Origin: Paenibacillus sonchi
Lineage (GTDB): Bacteria; Bacillota; Bacilli; Paenibacillales; Paenibacillaceae
Reading direction: 5' to 3'
Assembly (NCBI RefSeq): GCF_016772475.1
Contig: NZ_CP068595.1
Coordinates: 5,270,001 to 5,334,000, forward strand
Length of the DNA: 64,000 nucleotides
Shown here: positions 1-8,202 of the stretch, piece by piece
Position numbering within the stretch: the stretch's first letter is position 1
How the letters are laid out: each line of letters begins with the position of its first letter
The notes under the pieces: generated by a model
Told to the model about the DNA's origin: nothing
Databases searched by the model: none
The model's input: only the letters and a program-made list of their open reading frames with translations
Translations under genes and position numbers: made by a program

Positions 1-1601
1 TCAATGCGGGCGGTTCCATGACCGGGGGAAGCCAGCATAAGAAGAACAACAGCCTGTTAAGCCGCAAACGTCAGCTGGACCAGTTGTTCAGCGAGATTGA
101 GGAGAGCGAGCGGCAGATCGCGAAGCTGAAGCAGGGCATCAGCCGGCTGCGGGAGGAGCAGGAGAATGCTTCACGGAAGCTGGAGGAACTGCGCCATAAC
201 GGTGATGAGAAGCGTCTGGAGGAGCAGCGTGTCTCCGGTGATCTGAAGCAGCTGGAGCAAGAGCTTCGCCATGTGCAGGAGCAGGTCGACGGAGCCGGTG
301 CCGAGCGCAGCGGGTTCGAGAGCGAGGTCCGGGCGCTGGAGGAGAGCCGCAAGCAGGCGGCTGCTGAGCTTGAACGGCTGGAGAAGGAAGAGAAAGAAGC
401 CCATGAGGCGATCCGGAGTGCTGAATCTGCGCGCAAGGCGAATGAGTCGGCTAAGGAAGAGCTGCAGAGCAAGCTGACCGGGATGAAGGTCACAGAGGGC
501 AAGCTGGACCAGGAGATTTTCTCTCTGGAAGAGCAGGTGCGGCGCATGAGACAGGATGCGGGTTCGCAGGATAAAGAGCTGCGCCAGAGCCGCAGTCTGC
601 TGATCACGATAGAGAAGGATCTGGAAGAAAACACGAAGGAAGCTGTGAAGCAGAAAGAAGACCTGAACAGCTATCGTCTGAAAAAAGAAGAGACAGCGGC
701 AAAGCTGGACCTGGCCCGTGCCGACCGTGCGGCGTTGACACGCAAGCTGGAACTGGCCGAAGGCGAAACCAAGGATCAGCGCCAGGCGCTCAAATCCGTT
801 GACGACAAGCTGCGCTCCACAGAAGTAGCCGTAGGGCGGCTCGATGTGGAGCTGGACAATATTCTGCGCAAGCTGAGCGACGACTATGAGCTCAGCTATG
901 AGCTGGCGAAGCAGCGTTATGCGGTGCCTGAGGATGTGCCTGCCGCCCAGATGGAGGTGCAGCGTCTCAAACGCAGCATTTCTTCACTGGGTGAGGTGAA
1001 TCTGGGAGCGATTGAGGAGTATCAGCGCGTGCATGAGCGGTTTACTTTCCTGAGCGGCCAGAAGGATGACCTGGTGGAAGCTAAAACCACGCTGTACCAC
1101 GTTATCCGTGAGATGGAAGAGGAAATGTCCAAACGGTTTAAGATAACCTTTGACGCCATCCGCCGTGAATTCGGCACCGTATTCACCAAGCTGTTCGGCG
1201 GCGGACGGGCCGATCTGATGCTGCTGGACCCTGAGCATATGCTGGACACAGGGATTGATATTGTCGCCCAGCCTCCCGGCAAAAAACTGCAAAATCTGCA
1301 GCTTCTATCCGGTGGAGAGCGGGCACTTACAGCCATGGCGCTGCTGTTCGCCATCCTGCAGGTCAAGCCGGTGCCGTTCTGCGTACTGGATGAGGTCGAA
1401 GCTGCCCTCGATGAAGCCAATGTGGTGCGCTTTGCCCAGTATCTGCGCGAATTCTCGGAGCAGACACAGTTTATTGTTGTCACCCACCGCAAGGGAACCA
1501 TGGAAGAAGCGGATGTGCTCTATGGTGTTACGATGGAAGAAGGCGGCGTATCCAAGCTGGTGTCGGTTAAACTGGAGGATGAGGAAGCGGAGATTGCTTA
1601 G
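1..1601 (+). CDS. smc: Chromosome partition protein SMC, C-terminal part (5' partial)
   Basis: The gene is already open at the window edge, with its reading frame beginning at base 3. The first residues, NAGGSMTGGS, are the glycine-rich end of the SMC hinge. A long charged coiled coil (about 300 residues rich in E, K, R, Q) follows. The C-terminal ATPase head carries the ABC signature LSGGERALTAMALLFA near base 1309, the Walker B/D-loop VLDEVEAALDEANV near 1384 and the H-loop VVTHRKGTMEEAD near 1477. SMC dimerises, binds ScpA/ScpB and organises and segregates the chromosome. The N-terminal head and first coil lie outside the window. ftsY follows 51 bases downstream, the usual smc-ftsY order in Firmicutes. 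Confidence 0.97.
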   Translation, partial: NAGGSMTGGSQHKKNNSLLSRKRQLDQLFSEIEESERQIAKLKQGISRLREEQENASRKLEELRHNGDEKRLEEQRVSGDLKQLEQELRHVQEQVDGAGAERSGFESEVRALEESRKQAAAELERLEKEEKEAHEAIRSAESARKANESAKEELQSKLTGMKVTEGKLDQEIFSLEEQVRRMRQDAGSQDKELRQSRSLLITIEKDLEENTKEAVKQKEDLNSYRLKKEETAAKLDLARADRAALTRKLELAEGETKDQRQALKSVDDKLRSTEVAVGRLDVELDNILRKLSDDYELSYELAKQRYAVPEDVPAAQMEVQRLKRSISSLGEVNLGAIEEYQRVHERFTFLSGQKDDLVEAKTTLYHVIREMEEEMSKRFKITFDAIRREFGTVFTKLFGGGRADLMLLDPEHMLDTGIDIVAQPPGKKLQNLQLLSGGERALTAMALLFAILQVKPVPFCVLDEVEAALDEANVVRFAQYLREFSEQTQFIVVTHRKGTMEEADVLYGVTMEEGGVSKLVSVKLEDEEAEIA

Positions 1602-1652
1602 TCCAATGGCTTCGAAGCTGGTTATGCCCACAAAACTTTTAGGAGGAACACT

Positions 1653-2651
1653 ATGAGCTTTTTCCGAAAATTAAAAGAAAGCATCTCCGGCAAAACGGAG
1701 AGCGTAACGAAACAATTCCGCGACGGTCTGGAAAAGACACGCAAGGGGTTTGTGGAGAAGGTATCCGACCTGATCTCCCGCCGCAAGAAGATAGATGAAG
1801 AGTTCTATGAGGAATTGGAAGAGATTCTGATCGGCGCGGATGTCGGTGTAAATACTGTGATGACTCTCGTTGAGGAACTGAGAGCAGAAGTGAGGCAGAA
1901 GCGTATCGAGGATGCATCCGAGCTGCAGCCCATTCTGTCCCGGAAGCTGATGGAGCTGCTGCGCGGTGACGATGACAATAGCCTTAGGGAGAACCCGGAC
2001 GGCATTACTGTCATCCTTTTCGTCGGGGTAAACGGTGTCGGCAAGACGACTACCATCGGCAAGCTGGCGCACCGCTACAAACAAGAGGGCAAAAAGGTTC
2101 TGCTCGCCGCAGGCGATACCTTCCGGGCGGGGGCCATAGAGCAATTGGAAGTCTGGGGTCAGCGTGCGGGTGTGGATGTCATCAAGCAGCAGGCTGGTTC
2201 TGACCCGGCTGCTGTGATGTTCGATGCCGTGCAGGCTGCCAAGCAGCGGAATGTCGATGTGCTCATCTGCGACACCGCAGGCAGACTGCAGAACAAAAGC
2301 AATCTCATGGAAGAGCTTAACAAAATCTTCCGCGTCATTCAGCGCGAGATTCCCAGCGCACCGCATGAGGTGCTGATGGTGCTGGATGCCACCACGGGTC
2401 AGAATGCATTGACCCAGGCCAAGCTTTTTGGTGAAAAAAGCGGTGTCACCGGCCTGGTGCTGACCAAGCTGGACGGCACGGCCAAAGGCGGGATTGTCGT
2501 TGCCATCCGTCAGGAAATGAATCTTCCGGTGAAGCTCGTCGGCTTAGGCGAGAAGATGGAGGATTTGCAGCCGTTTGACTCCACCCAGTTCGTCCATGCT
2601 CTTTTCGCCGGTATGATTTCCGCGGAAGAGGATAACGAAAAGCAGGAATAG
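1653..2651 (+). CDS. ftsY: Signal recognition particle receptor FtsY
   Basis: A 332-residue SRP receptor GTPase that docks SRP-ribosome complexes at the membrane for co-translational insertion. A short basic N-terminal region (about 1-45) replaces the long acidic A domain of enterobacteria, as is normal in Firmicutes. The N domain is followed by the G domain with P-loop GVNGVGKTTT (about 125-134), insertion-box region GDTFRAGAIEQL, DTAGR (207-211) and TKLDGTAKGG (271-280). The start is fixed by AGGAGG eight bases upstream. It lies just after smc and is closed by a strong terminator, so it probably ends the smc operon. Confidence 0.98.
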   Translation: MSFFRKLKESISGKTESVTKQFRDGLEKTRKGFVEKVSDLISRRKKIDEEFYEELEEILIGADVGVNTVMTLVEELRAEVRQKRIEDASELQPILSRKLMELLRGDDDNSLRENPDGITVILFVGVNGVGKTTTIGKLAHRYKQEGKKVLLAAGDTFRAGAIEQLEVWGQRAGVDVIKQQAGSDPAAVMFDAVQAAKQRNVDVLICDTAGRLQNKSNLMEELNKIFRVIQREIPSAPHEVLMVLDATTGQNALTQAKLFGEKSGVTGLVLTKLDGTAKGGIVVAIRQEMNLPVKLVGLGEKMEDLQPFDSTQFVHALFAGMISAEEDNEKQE

Positions 2652-2692
2652 AGCCAGGGCTTTTTAACCAAACCATAGGAATCTTAGACGCC

Positions 2693-2739
2693 AAGAGCGG
2701 CCGTGCCTCTTTAGATAGAAGCATCGGCCGCTCTTTTTC
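2693..2739 (+). terminator. Rho-independent terminator after ftsY
   Basis: AAGAGCGGCCG pairs with CGGCCGCTCTT (11-bp arms, about 21-base loop), followed by a T tract. Confidence 0.9.
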
Positions 2740-2918
2740 GTGAAAAACACTATAAAAATTCAATATATGAAAAATTCATAACAGTACTGCTTGTCATCTC
2801 TCCCGCATACAATTCTATGTATTCCTCATATACATATCCTTGATCAACACTTTCCGAGAAAGGAAGCGATTTCAAGACTATAAGATGGATAATTAACTCC
2901 ATTCCTCTGTTATATATA

Positions 2919-2948
2919 TTGACATGTATGATGTCATTTACGTATTAT
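2919..2948 (+). promoter_or_regulatory. Promoter with embedded palindrome upstream of the ATP-grasp operon
   Basis: TTGACA (2919-2924), 18 bases, then TATTAT (2943-2948). The spacer carries the palindrome GACAT-N5-ATGTC (2921-2935), a plausible operator overlapping the -35 box. The surrounding 2740-3047 is very AT-rich and otherwise empty, apart from a 20-base motif at 2759-2778 that recurs at 17863. Confidence 0.6.
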
Positions 2949-3047
2949 GAATGTATATTTTAATATTTTCGTATGTTAATTTCTAAATTATGCAATACTC
3001 TGTCAACAAACATCACATACCATATTGATCCGAAAGGAGTCGGGCTC

Positions 3048-4511
3048 ATGTCCAAACTTGATCCTCTGCCCGGACTGTCTCCGTATCCGCTGCAACATTT
3101 TTACGATGAAATGTATGCTGAGGAACGGAGTATCCGGCCGCATTACAAACATGTGAACCGCATGTTTTCCGGGATGAGCCCCGAAGAGCTGCAGCTCAAA
3201 CAGAAAATGATGCAGCGTCGGATGATGGAAGAGGGAATTACCTTTACACTGTACAATCCTGCACAGGATCATCCTATGGAGCGTACGATTCCCTTTGATA
3301 TGATTCCGCGGATTATCCCCAAAGGGGAATGGGAGCGGCTGGAAGCCGGGATTGTTCAGCGGATTACAGCCTTGAATCTGTTCATTCACGATATCTATCA
3401 TGAGCAATACATCGTCAAAGACGGCATTGTGCCGCGCCGCATGATCATCTCCAATTGCTATTTCCGTCCGGAGATGTCCGGCTTGCGGGTGCCCGGCGGC
3501 GCTTACGTCACGACCTCGGGGATTGACCTGATCCGTCATCACGACGGGGAATATTATGTGCTAGAGGACAATTTGCGGACTCCTTCAGGGTTTTCCTACC
3601 TATTTAAAGGCAGATCCCTGATGAACCAGCTGTTTCCCGAATTGTCTTTGGCCAGCTCTATCCGGGATGTGGATCACAGCCTGAACCGGTTCCTCTCTGT
3701 ATTGCGCAGCCTATCCCCGTCCCGGACGAAGGACCCGGTGATTGCCCTGCTGACTCCGGGTGAATATAACTCTGCTTACTATGAACATGCGTTTCTGGCC
3801 CAGCAAATGGGAATCCATCTGGTAGAAGGCCGGGACTTGGTTGCCCAGGACCACAAGGTGTATCTAAAGGAAATGAACGGGATGCGGCGCGTGGATGTAT
3901 TGTACCGCAGATTGGATGATGATTTCTTAGATCCGCTGGCGTTTCAGCCGAATTCACTCCTGGGAGTGGCCGGGTTGATGAATGCCTACCGGGCAGGAAA
4001 TATTGCCATAGCCAATGCACCGGGAACCGGTGTTGCCGATGATAAAGCGATGTACGTATACGTCCCGGATATGATCCGGTATTATCTGAACGAAGAACCT
4101 ATCCTGGGGAATGTCCCCACCTATCTGTTGTCCAGGACGATGGAACGCCAGTATGTGCTGGATCATCTGAAAGAAATGGTAGTTAAAGAAACCTCGTTAT
4201 CCGGCGGGTATGGCATGCTGATCGGCAGCGAGGCCTCCAAAGACGAGCTGGCGGAGTTCCGGCTCAAAATCCTTGCCGATCCGGCCCGCTATATCGCCCA
4301 GCCCATAATGTCGCTGTCGAGAGCACCGGTGCTTTCCGGAGGCCGCATGACTCCGCGCCATATTGACCTGCGGGCATTTGTGCTGATGGGTGCGGACCGC
4401 AAGCCGCATGTCATTCCAGGGGGGCTGACCCGTGTCGCCATGAAGGAAGGATCGCTGGTGGTCAACTCATCACAGGGGGGCGGTGTGAAGGATACCTGGG
4501 TAATGGCTTAG
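3048..4511 (+). CDS. Circularly permuted ATP-grasp protein
   Basis: A protein of 487 residues matching the circularly permuted ATP-grasp type 2 family (formerly DUF404/DUF407). Recognisable stretches include the N-terminal YDEMYAEERSIRPHYKHV, the central LEDNLRTPSGFSYL and the C-terminal GGVKDTWV. ATP-grasp enzymes ligate carboxylates to amines through acyl phosphates, but the substrate of this family is not established. The start at 3048 is preferred because AAAGGAG lies just upstream; an in-frame ATG at 2973 has no such site. It is first in a three-gene operon with an alpha-E protein and a transglutaminase-like protein. This conserved trio has been proposed to make or remodel a peptide-like product. 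Confidence 0.9.
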   Translation: MSKLDPLPGLSPYPLQHFYDEMYAEERSIRPHYKHVNRMFSGMSPEELQLKQKMMQRRMMEEGITFTLYNPAQDHPMERTIPFDMIPRIIPKGEWERLEAGIVQRITALNLFIHDIYHEQYIVKDGIVPRRMIISNCYFRPEMSGLRVPGGAYVTTSGIDLIRHHDGEYYVLEDNLRTPSGFSYLFKGRSLMNQLFPELSLASSIRDVDHSLNRFLSVLRSLSPSRTKDPVIALLTPGEYNSAYYEHAFLAQQMGIHLVEGRDLVAQDHKVYLKEMNGMRRVDVLYRRLDDDFLDPLAFQPNSLLGVAGLMNAYRAGNIAIANAPGTGVADDKAMYVYVPDMIRYYLNEEPILGNVPTYLLSRTMERQYVLDHLKEMVVKETSLSGGYGMLIGSEASKDELAEFRLKILADPARYIAQPIMSLSRAPVLSGGRMTPRHIDLRAFVLMGADRKPHVIPGGLTRVAMKEGSLVVNSSQGGGVKDTWVMA

Positions 4512-4606
4512 GGGCAGGAATTGGCAGGATAACGTCAGCATGGAACCTTTACAATCATATATCTTAACAAAGTGCGGCATCTATACGTTAACGAGGGAGT
4601 GGTACG

Positions 4607-5560
4607 ATGCTGAATCGCAACGCGGAGGCTTTGTTCTGGATTGGCCGATACATTGAGCGGGCGGAGAATCACGCACGGCTGATCGATGTTCATTATCATA
4701 TTCAACAGGAAGAGGATTTCCGGGCGGAGGGACACAAGTGGTCCAGACTGATAGATGCGCTGGGTGTCCGGAATGAATACCAACAGCAGTTTGACGGCTT
4801 CTCCGAGCAGGATGTTTTATCTTTCATTACACTTGATCTTGGCAATTCTAATTCTTTGTTCTCTTGTGTCCATCAGGCCAGAAATAATCTTCGCACCCTG
4901 AGGCAGCATCTCCCGAGCGAGCTGTGGGATATCATCAACAGCTTCAACCTGTGGCTTGGGGAGCAGTCGGTGGCGGATATTCTGAGCGGTCCCCATCAGT
5001 TCTACCAGCAGGTAAAAGAGCGTGCGGCCATGTTCCTCGGTGCAGAGCAGTCCGTGATGCTGCGGGGCAATGAATGGCGGTTTATCGGGAGCGGGCGGTT
5101 TCTGGAAAGGGCAGAGAATACAACCCGGATTCTGCAGGCGGTAACGGTATCCTGCAAGTCCAAGGATATTAACGCGATCTACACCCAGCTTCAGGCGGTG
5201 CTCAAATCAGTAAGCGGATATCAAGCCTTCCGGCGGTATTATGCAGATGCGATGTCACCGGAGAGCATACTGGAGTTCCTGATCGTGAATGCCTATTTTC
5301 CCCGTTCGATCCGCTTCTCGTTCCACAAGCTGGAAGAGCATTTAGCGAAGCTAAGGCTGGATTCTTCCGAGAAAGGCTCCGGGCATGAACGGGTAATCCG
5401 CCAGGCCGGCAAGATTAAGGCTGAGCTTGATTATATGGAAAAGGAAGAGATGTCCGGCGATCTCGTGGAGGACGTGCTGCAGTCGTTGATGGGTTCCTGC
5501 CAGAAGCTGGGGAGAACGATGGAAGGCGCCTTTTTTCGCCGTGAAGGAGTGTCCGCATGA
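4607..5560 (+). CDS. Alpha-E domain protein (DUF403)
   Basis: A 317-residue, almost entirely helical protein of the alpha-E (DUF403) family. It opens with MLNRNAEALFWIGRYIERAE, the family's hallmark N terminus, and contains a second similar RFLERAENTTRIL segment near residues 165-177. The biochemical function is unknown. Members are almost always encoded beside the circularly permuted ATP-grasp protein and a transglutaminase-like protein, as here. GAGGGAG precedes the ATG. Its stop overlaps the next start (ATGA at 5557-5560), so translation of the two is probably coupled. Confidence 0.9.
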   Translation: MLNRNAEALFWIGRYIERAENHARLIDVHYHIQQEEDFRAEGHKWSRLIDALGVRNEYQQQFDGFSEQDVLSFITLDLGNSNSLFSCVHQARNNLRTLRQHLPSELWDIINSFNLWLGEQSVADILSGPHQFYQQVKERAAMFLGAEQSVMLRGNEWRFIGSGRFLERAENTTRILQAVTVSCKSKDINAIYTQLQAVLKSVSGYQAFRRYYADAMSPESILEFLIVNAYFPRSIRFSFHKLEEHLAKLRLDSSEKGSGHERVIRQAGKIKAELDYMEKEEMSGDLVEDVLQSLMGSCQKLGRTMEGAFFRREGVSA

Positions 5561-6423
5561 AAATTCAGATCGATCATACAACGACGTACAGCTACCCGGA
5601 GCCGGTTACGGACAGTGTCAATGAAATCCGTCTGACGCCGCGCACCAATTACCGGCAATCCTGCTACCATCATGAGGTAGAAGTATTTCCGCCGGCGAAT
5701 CTGCTGACGTATGAGGATTTTTTTGGCAACCGGGTTCATGCTTATTCTGTAAATAAGCCGCATACCGAAATGGTAATCCGCACCAAAGCCACTGTGGTAA
5801 CGCTGGATAAGGCACAAGGCTCGGATTTGCCGCATATTCCGCTGGAGGAGCAAGTGAAGCTGCTGAATGATGAGAAGTTCCAGAACCGGTATGTGGAGTT
5901 CATTCTGCCTACCCGTTACACGGAAGTGACACCTGAGTTAGTTGAATTTGCTTCACAGCATCCGTTTGATGCGGCAGAGGATATGTATAAATGGACCCAA
6001 AAGCTGTCTTCAACGATCTACGAGCAGTTTACGTATGACCCCGAAGCCACAAGTGTCAACACTACCGTTAAAAAAGCGCTGAAGCTCAAACGGGGGGTAT
6101 GCCAGGATTACGCTCATCTGATGATTGCGGTCTGCCGCAGCGTCGGACTGCCTTCACGATATGTCAGCGGGTATCATTTTGTCGGAGATCTTCAGGGCGG
6201 CAATGCCGATTTCGAGCAGGCTTCGCATGCCTGGGTCGAGACGCATATTCCCGGCACCGGCTGGCTGGGTTTTGATCCTACGAATAACATGGAAGTAAAC
6301 TGGCGGTACATTAAGCTGGGGCATGGCAGGGACTACAAGGATATCGTTCCGGTAAAAGGAGTGTACCGCGGGGTTGGAGGTACGCTGACGGTCAAGGTGG
6401 ATGTGCGGCAGCTGGAGAAGTGA
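5557..6423 (+). CDS. Transglutaminase-like family protein
   Basis: A protein of 288 residues. An N-terminal beta domain (about 1-85, beginning with the typical hydrophobic HTTTYSYPEPV) precedes a transglutaminase/protease-like core. The catalytic triad is visible: Cys182 in RGVCQDYAHL, His224 in ASHAWVE and Asp240 in GFDPTNN. It is likely to be a cysteine peptidase or amidase acting on the product of the partner ATP-grasp enzyme, but that role is inferred from operon context. No signal peptide is seen, so it is cytoplasmic. It overlaps the preceding alpha-E gene by four bases and is followed by a terminator. Confidence 0.9.
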   Translation: MKIQIDHTTTYSYPEPVTDSVNEIRLTPRTNYRQSCYHHEVEVFPPANLLTYEDFFGNRVHAYSVNKPHTEMVIRTKATVVTLDKAQGSDLPHIPLEEQVKLLNDEKFQNRYVEFILPTRYTEVTPELVEFASQHPFDAAEDMYKWTQKLSSTIYEQFTYDPEATSVNTTVKKALKLKRGVCQDYAHLMIAVCRSVGLPSRYVSGYHFVGDLQGGNADFEQASHAWVETHIPGTGWLGFDPTNNMEVNWRYIKLGHGRDYKDIVPVKGVYRGVGGTLTVKVDVRQLEK

Positions 6424-6438
6424 ACGGGTGAAGGAGTG

Positions 6439-6462
6439 GCCTCGCGGGAGCGGGGCTTTTTT
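6439..6462 (+). terminator. Terminator of the ATP-grasp operon
   Basis: GCCTCGC and GCGGGGC form a short GC-rich stem (one G-T pair) with a four-base loop, followed by TTTTTT. Confidence 0.75.
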
Positions 6463-6510
6463 GAAATATAAGAATTTCTATGCTTCACGCTATAAATTAT
6501 CCTTCTATTT
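6463..6510. repeat. Dispersed intergenic repeat, family A, copy 1
   Basis: The stretch beginning GAAATATAAGAATTTCTAT recurs at 13405-13450 with about three mismatches in 46 bases. Both copies sit directly behind the T tract of a terminator. The copy here continues into a hairpin-rich segment (GCGATACTCTGTATCGC at about 6534-6550). Confidence 0.8.
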
Positions 6511-6700
6511 CCCGCTGAAACGGGTACCTGAAAGCGATACTCTGTATCGCTGCTTCGGAAGCATAGACTCCTAATAAGGACAGCGTAGCCGTTTCTACTT
6601 GGCGTTTAACAAACTATATATTGGGTCCACCGCATAGGACCTCAATCAGCTTCCATGAATGGCCCCGCTTTGTGAGGGATTTGTGCATGGTACACCGGGT
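6511..6700. other. Non-coding spacer before the SDR gene
   Basis: No gene is seen. It contains small hairpins and the phrase GCGTAGCCGTTTCTACTT near 6573, which resembles GCGAAGCCGTTTCT near 8095, suggesting decayed dispersed-repeat material. Confidence 0.45.
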
Positions 6701-6731
6701 TTGTGCAAATTTTGCATAAAATGATTATAAT
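6701..6731 (+). promoter_or_regulatory. Probable promoter of the SDR gene
   Basis: A perfect TATAAT (6726-6731) lies downstream of TTGTGC (6701-6706) with a slightly long 19-base spacer. It is about 70 bases upstream of the start codon. Confidence 0.5.
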
Positions 6732-6798
6732 CAGGGCCTGTTTGGGTAATCTTGAAACAGAGCCACTATGGTGGACGACATGGAAAGGGAGTGTACAT

Positions 6799-7608
6799 AT
6801 GAGCCCAAATATAATGAAAAAGAAGCGTTTCCTCGGTAAAACAGCCATCATTACAGGAGCGGGCTCCGGAATCGGCAGAGCGACAGCGATTCAGATGGCC
6901 CGTGAAGGCGCAAATGTAGCATTATTTGATCTGGTCAATGAACGTACCTCCGTTCTGGAACAGAAGCTGAACAAGCTGCGCAAGGACTGTGCCCTGGCCA
7001 TTGATGTGGACACTTCGGACGAGAAGCGTATGGAAGAGGCGGTGCGCAGGACTGTTGAGCATTTCGGCGGACTGGACATTGTTTTTGCCAATGCCGGCAT
7101 CAATGGTGCGGTAGGGCCGATTGAGGAGCTGAGTCTGAGTGACTGGGAGCGTACAATGTCCGTGAATCTGACGGGGACTTTCCTGACATTGAAATACAGC
7201 ATCCCGCATCTCAAGGAGAAGGGTAAAGGAAGCATCATCATCACCAGCTCGATCAACGGCAACAGCCGGTTCGCCAGCTTCGGCTGGTCACCGTACAGCA
7301 CCACCAAAGCCGGACAGGTTGCTTTTGCAAAGATGGCGGCGCTGGAGCTGGCGAAGTTCAAAATCCGGGTAAACGTTATTTGTCCGGGAGCGATCTCCAC
7401 TAACATCGATGAAAGTACAGAATTTAATGAGGAAGTGGAAACGATCGTCATCCCGATTGAGTTCCCGGAGGGGGCCCAGCCCCTTGCTGACGGCCCCGGC
7501 AAACCGGAAAATGTAGCCGACCTGGTCTCTTTTCTCGCTTCGGATGACGCGATTCATATTACCGGAGCGCAGATCATAATTGATGGCGCCGAATCGCTTT
7601 TGTCTTAA
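6799..7608 (+). CDS. Short-chain dehydrogenase/reductase
   Basis: A 269-residue classical SDR, an NAD(P)-dependent oxidoreductase with a Rossmann fold. TGAGSGIG (19-26) binds the dinucleotide, and NAG (98-100) is the structural motif. The catalytic residues are Ser about 151, Tyr166 and Lys170 in YSTTK. It resembles FabG-like sugar or alcohol dehydrogenases, but the substrate cannot be read from the sequence. The start at 6799 is supported by GGAAAGGGAG; an in-frame ATG at 6703 would run through the promoter. It is a single gene with its own terminator. Confidence 0.93.
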   Translation: MSPNIMKKKRFLGKTAIITGAGSGIGRATAIQMAREGANVALFDLVNERTSVLEQKLNKLRKDCALAIDVDTSDEKRMEEAVRRTVEHFGGLDIVFANAGINGAVGPIEELSLSDWERTMSVNLTGTFLTLKYSIPHLKEKGKGSIIITSSINGNSRFASFGWSPYSTTKAGQVAFAKMAALELAKFKIRVNVICPGAISTNIDESTEFNEEVETIVIPIEFPEGAQPLADGPGKPENVADLVSFLASDDAIHITGAQIIIDGAESLLS

Positions 7609-7618
7609 AGCCAAGAAA

Positions 7619-7659
7619 CAGCCTTATCCATGGGTCAGAGGTGACTAAGGATAAGGCTG
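7619..7659 (+). terminator. Terminator hairpin after the SDR gene
   Basis: A perfect 11-bp stem, CAGCCTTATCC with GGATAAGGCTG. The following T tract is weak (CATTTAT). Confidence 0.65.
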
Positions 7660-7815
7660 CATTTATGAGGGGGACCGGGTAACTTCCCTAACATTCATAA
7701 TCGTCATCGTCCGGCATAACGATCTTCCTGATCTTTGCTGGCTCACTCGCCGCGGCCGCCCCACATGGCAGCGGCACAGACAGCGAAGGACAGCGGCCGG
7801 AACAGAGCAGCGCTA
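7660..7815. other. Non-coding spacer
   Basis: No gene or known site is recognised. A GC-rich stretch near 7750-7810 gives way abruptly to the repeat block at 7816. Confidence 0.4.
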
Positions 7816-8000
7816 GTTGGAAAAAGGGAACTTATTTCCCCAAAAAATCAGCAATTGTGAGATTGAAGTGGAAAAAGGAAGCTTAATCGGGCCATATTCC
7901 TTCATCACGAGCGAACTGAGCCGAATTAGCTGCCCTTTTTCCACTTCAGCTGCGAAAAAATAGGGGGTTCAAGCAAATTAGTTATCCTTTTTCCACTTGG
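7816..8000. repeat. Dispersed repeat, family B, block 1 (converging copies)
   Basis: Two forward copies of AGT(T)GGAAAAAGG-AA-CTTA (7816-7834 and 7861-7887) face two reversed copies ending in CCTTTTTCCACTT (7923-7949 and 7976-8000). Transcribed, the block could fold into a long hairpin. The same arrangement recurs at 17521-17712. Confidence 0.75.
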
Positions 8001-8030
8001 TATGGCCGAAGGCAACACTACACTGAAATC

Positions 8031-8072
8031 AAAACGGCTACGTTGTCCGGCGAAGGACGGCGCGGCCGTTTT
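8031..8072. terminator. Hairpin with AAAACGGC/GCCGTTTT ends
   Basis: AAAACGGC (8031-8038) pairs with GCCGTTTT (8065-8072), with further pairing of GTCC and GGAC inside. It is terminator-like on either strand, but no gene immediately upstream needs it. Confidence 0.4.
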
Positions 8073-8138
8073 GTGTTTAAAGATTTAAAGGGCAGCGAAG
8101 CCGTTTCTGTGTGTTTTGTAAACAATGTAATTAGATAG

Positions 8139-8167
8139 TTGTAAAATAACAAACAAAATGATAATAT
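8139..8167 (+). promoter_or_regulatory. Probable promoter of the DUF2087/GIY-YIG pair
   Basis: TTGTAA, 17 bases, TAATAT, in an AT-rich stretch about 35 bases before the start codon. Confidence 0.5.
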
Positions 8168-8202
8168 GTCTATATAATTGATGATGAAATTGGGTGATGA
8201 CG

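Noticed and set aside
71..634. Minus-strand frames opposite smc
   Set aside because: Ser/Arg-rich shadows typical of the complement of a coiled-coil gene; no start signals.
2973..3047. N-terminal extension of the ATP-grasp protein from ATG 2973
   Set aside because: No ribosome site, AT-rich low-complexity residues, and a well-placed AAAGGAG favours 3048.
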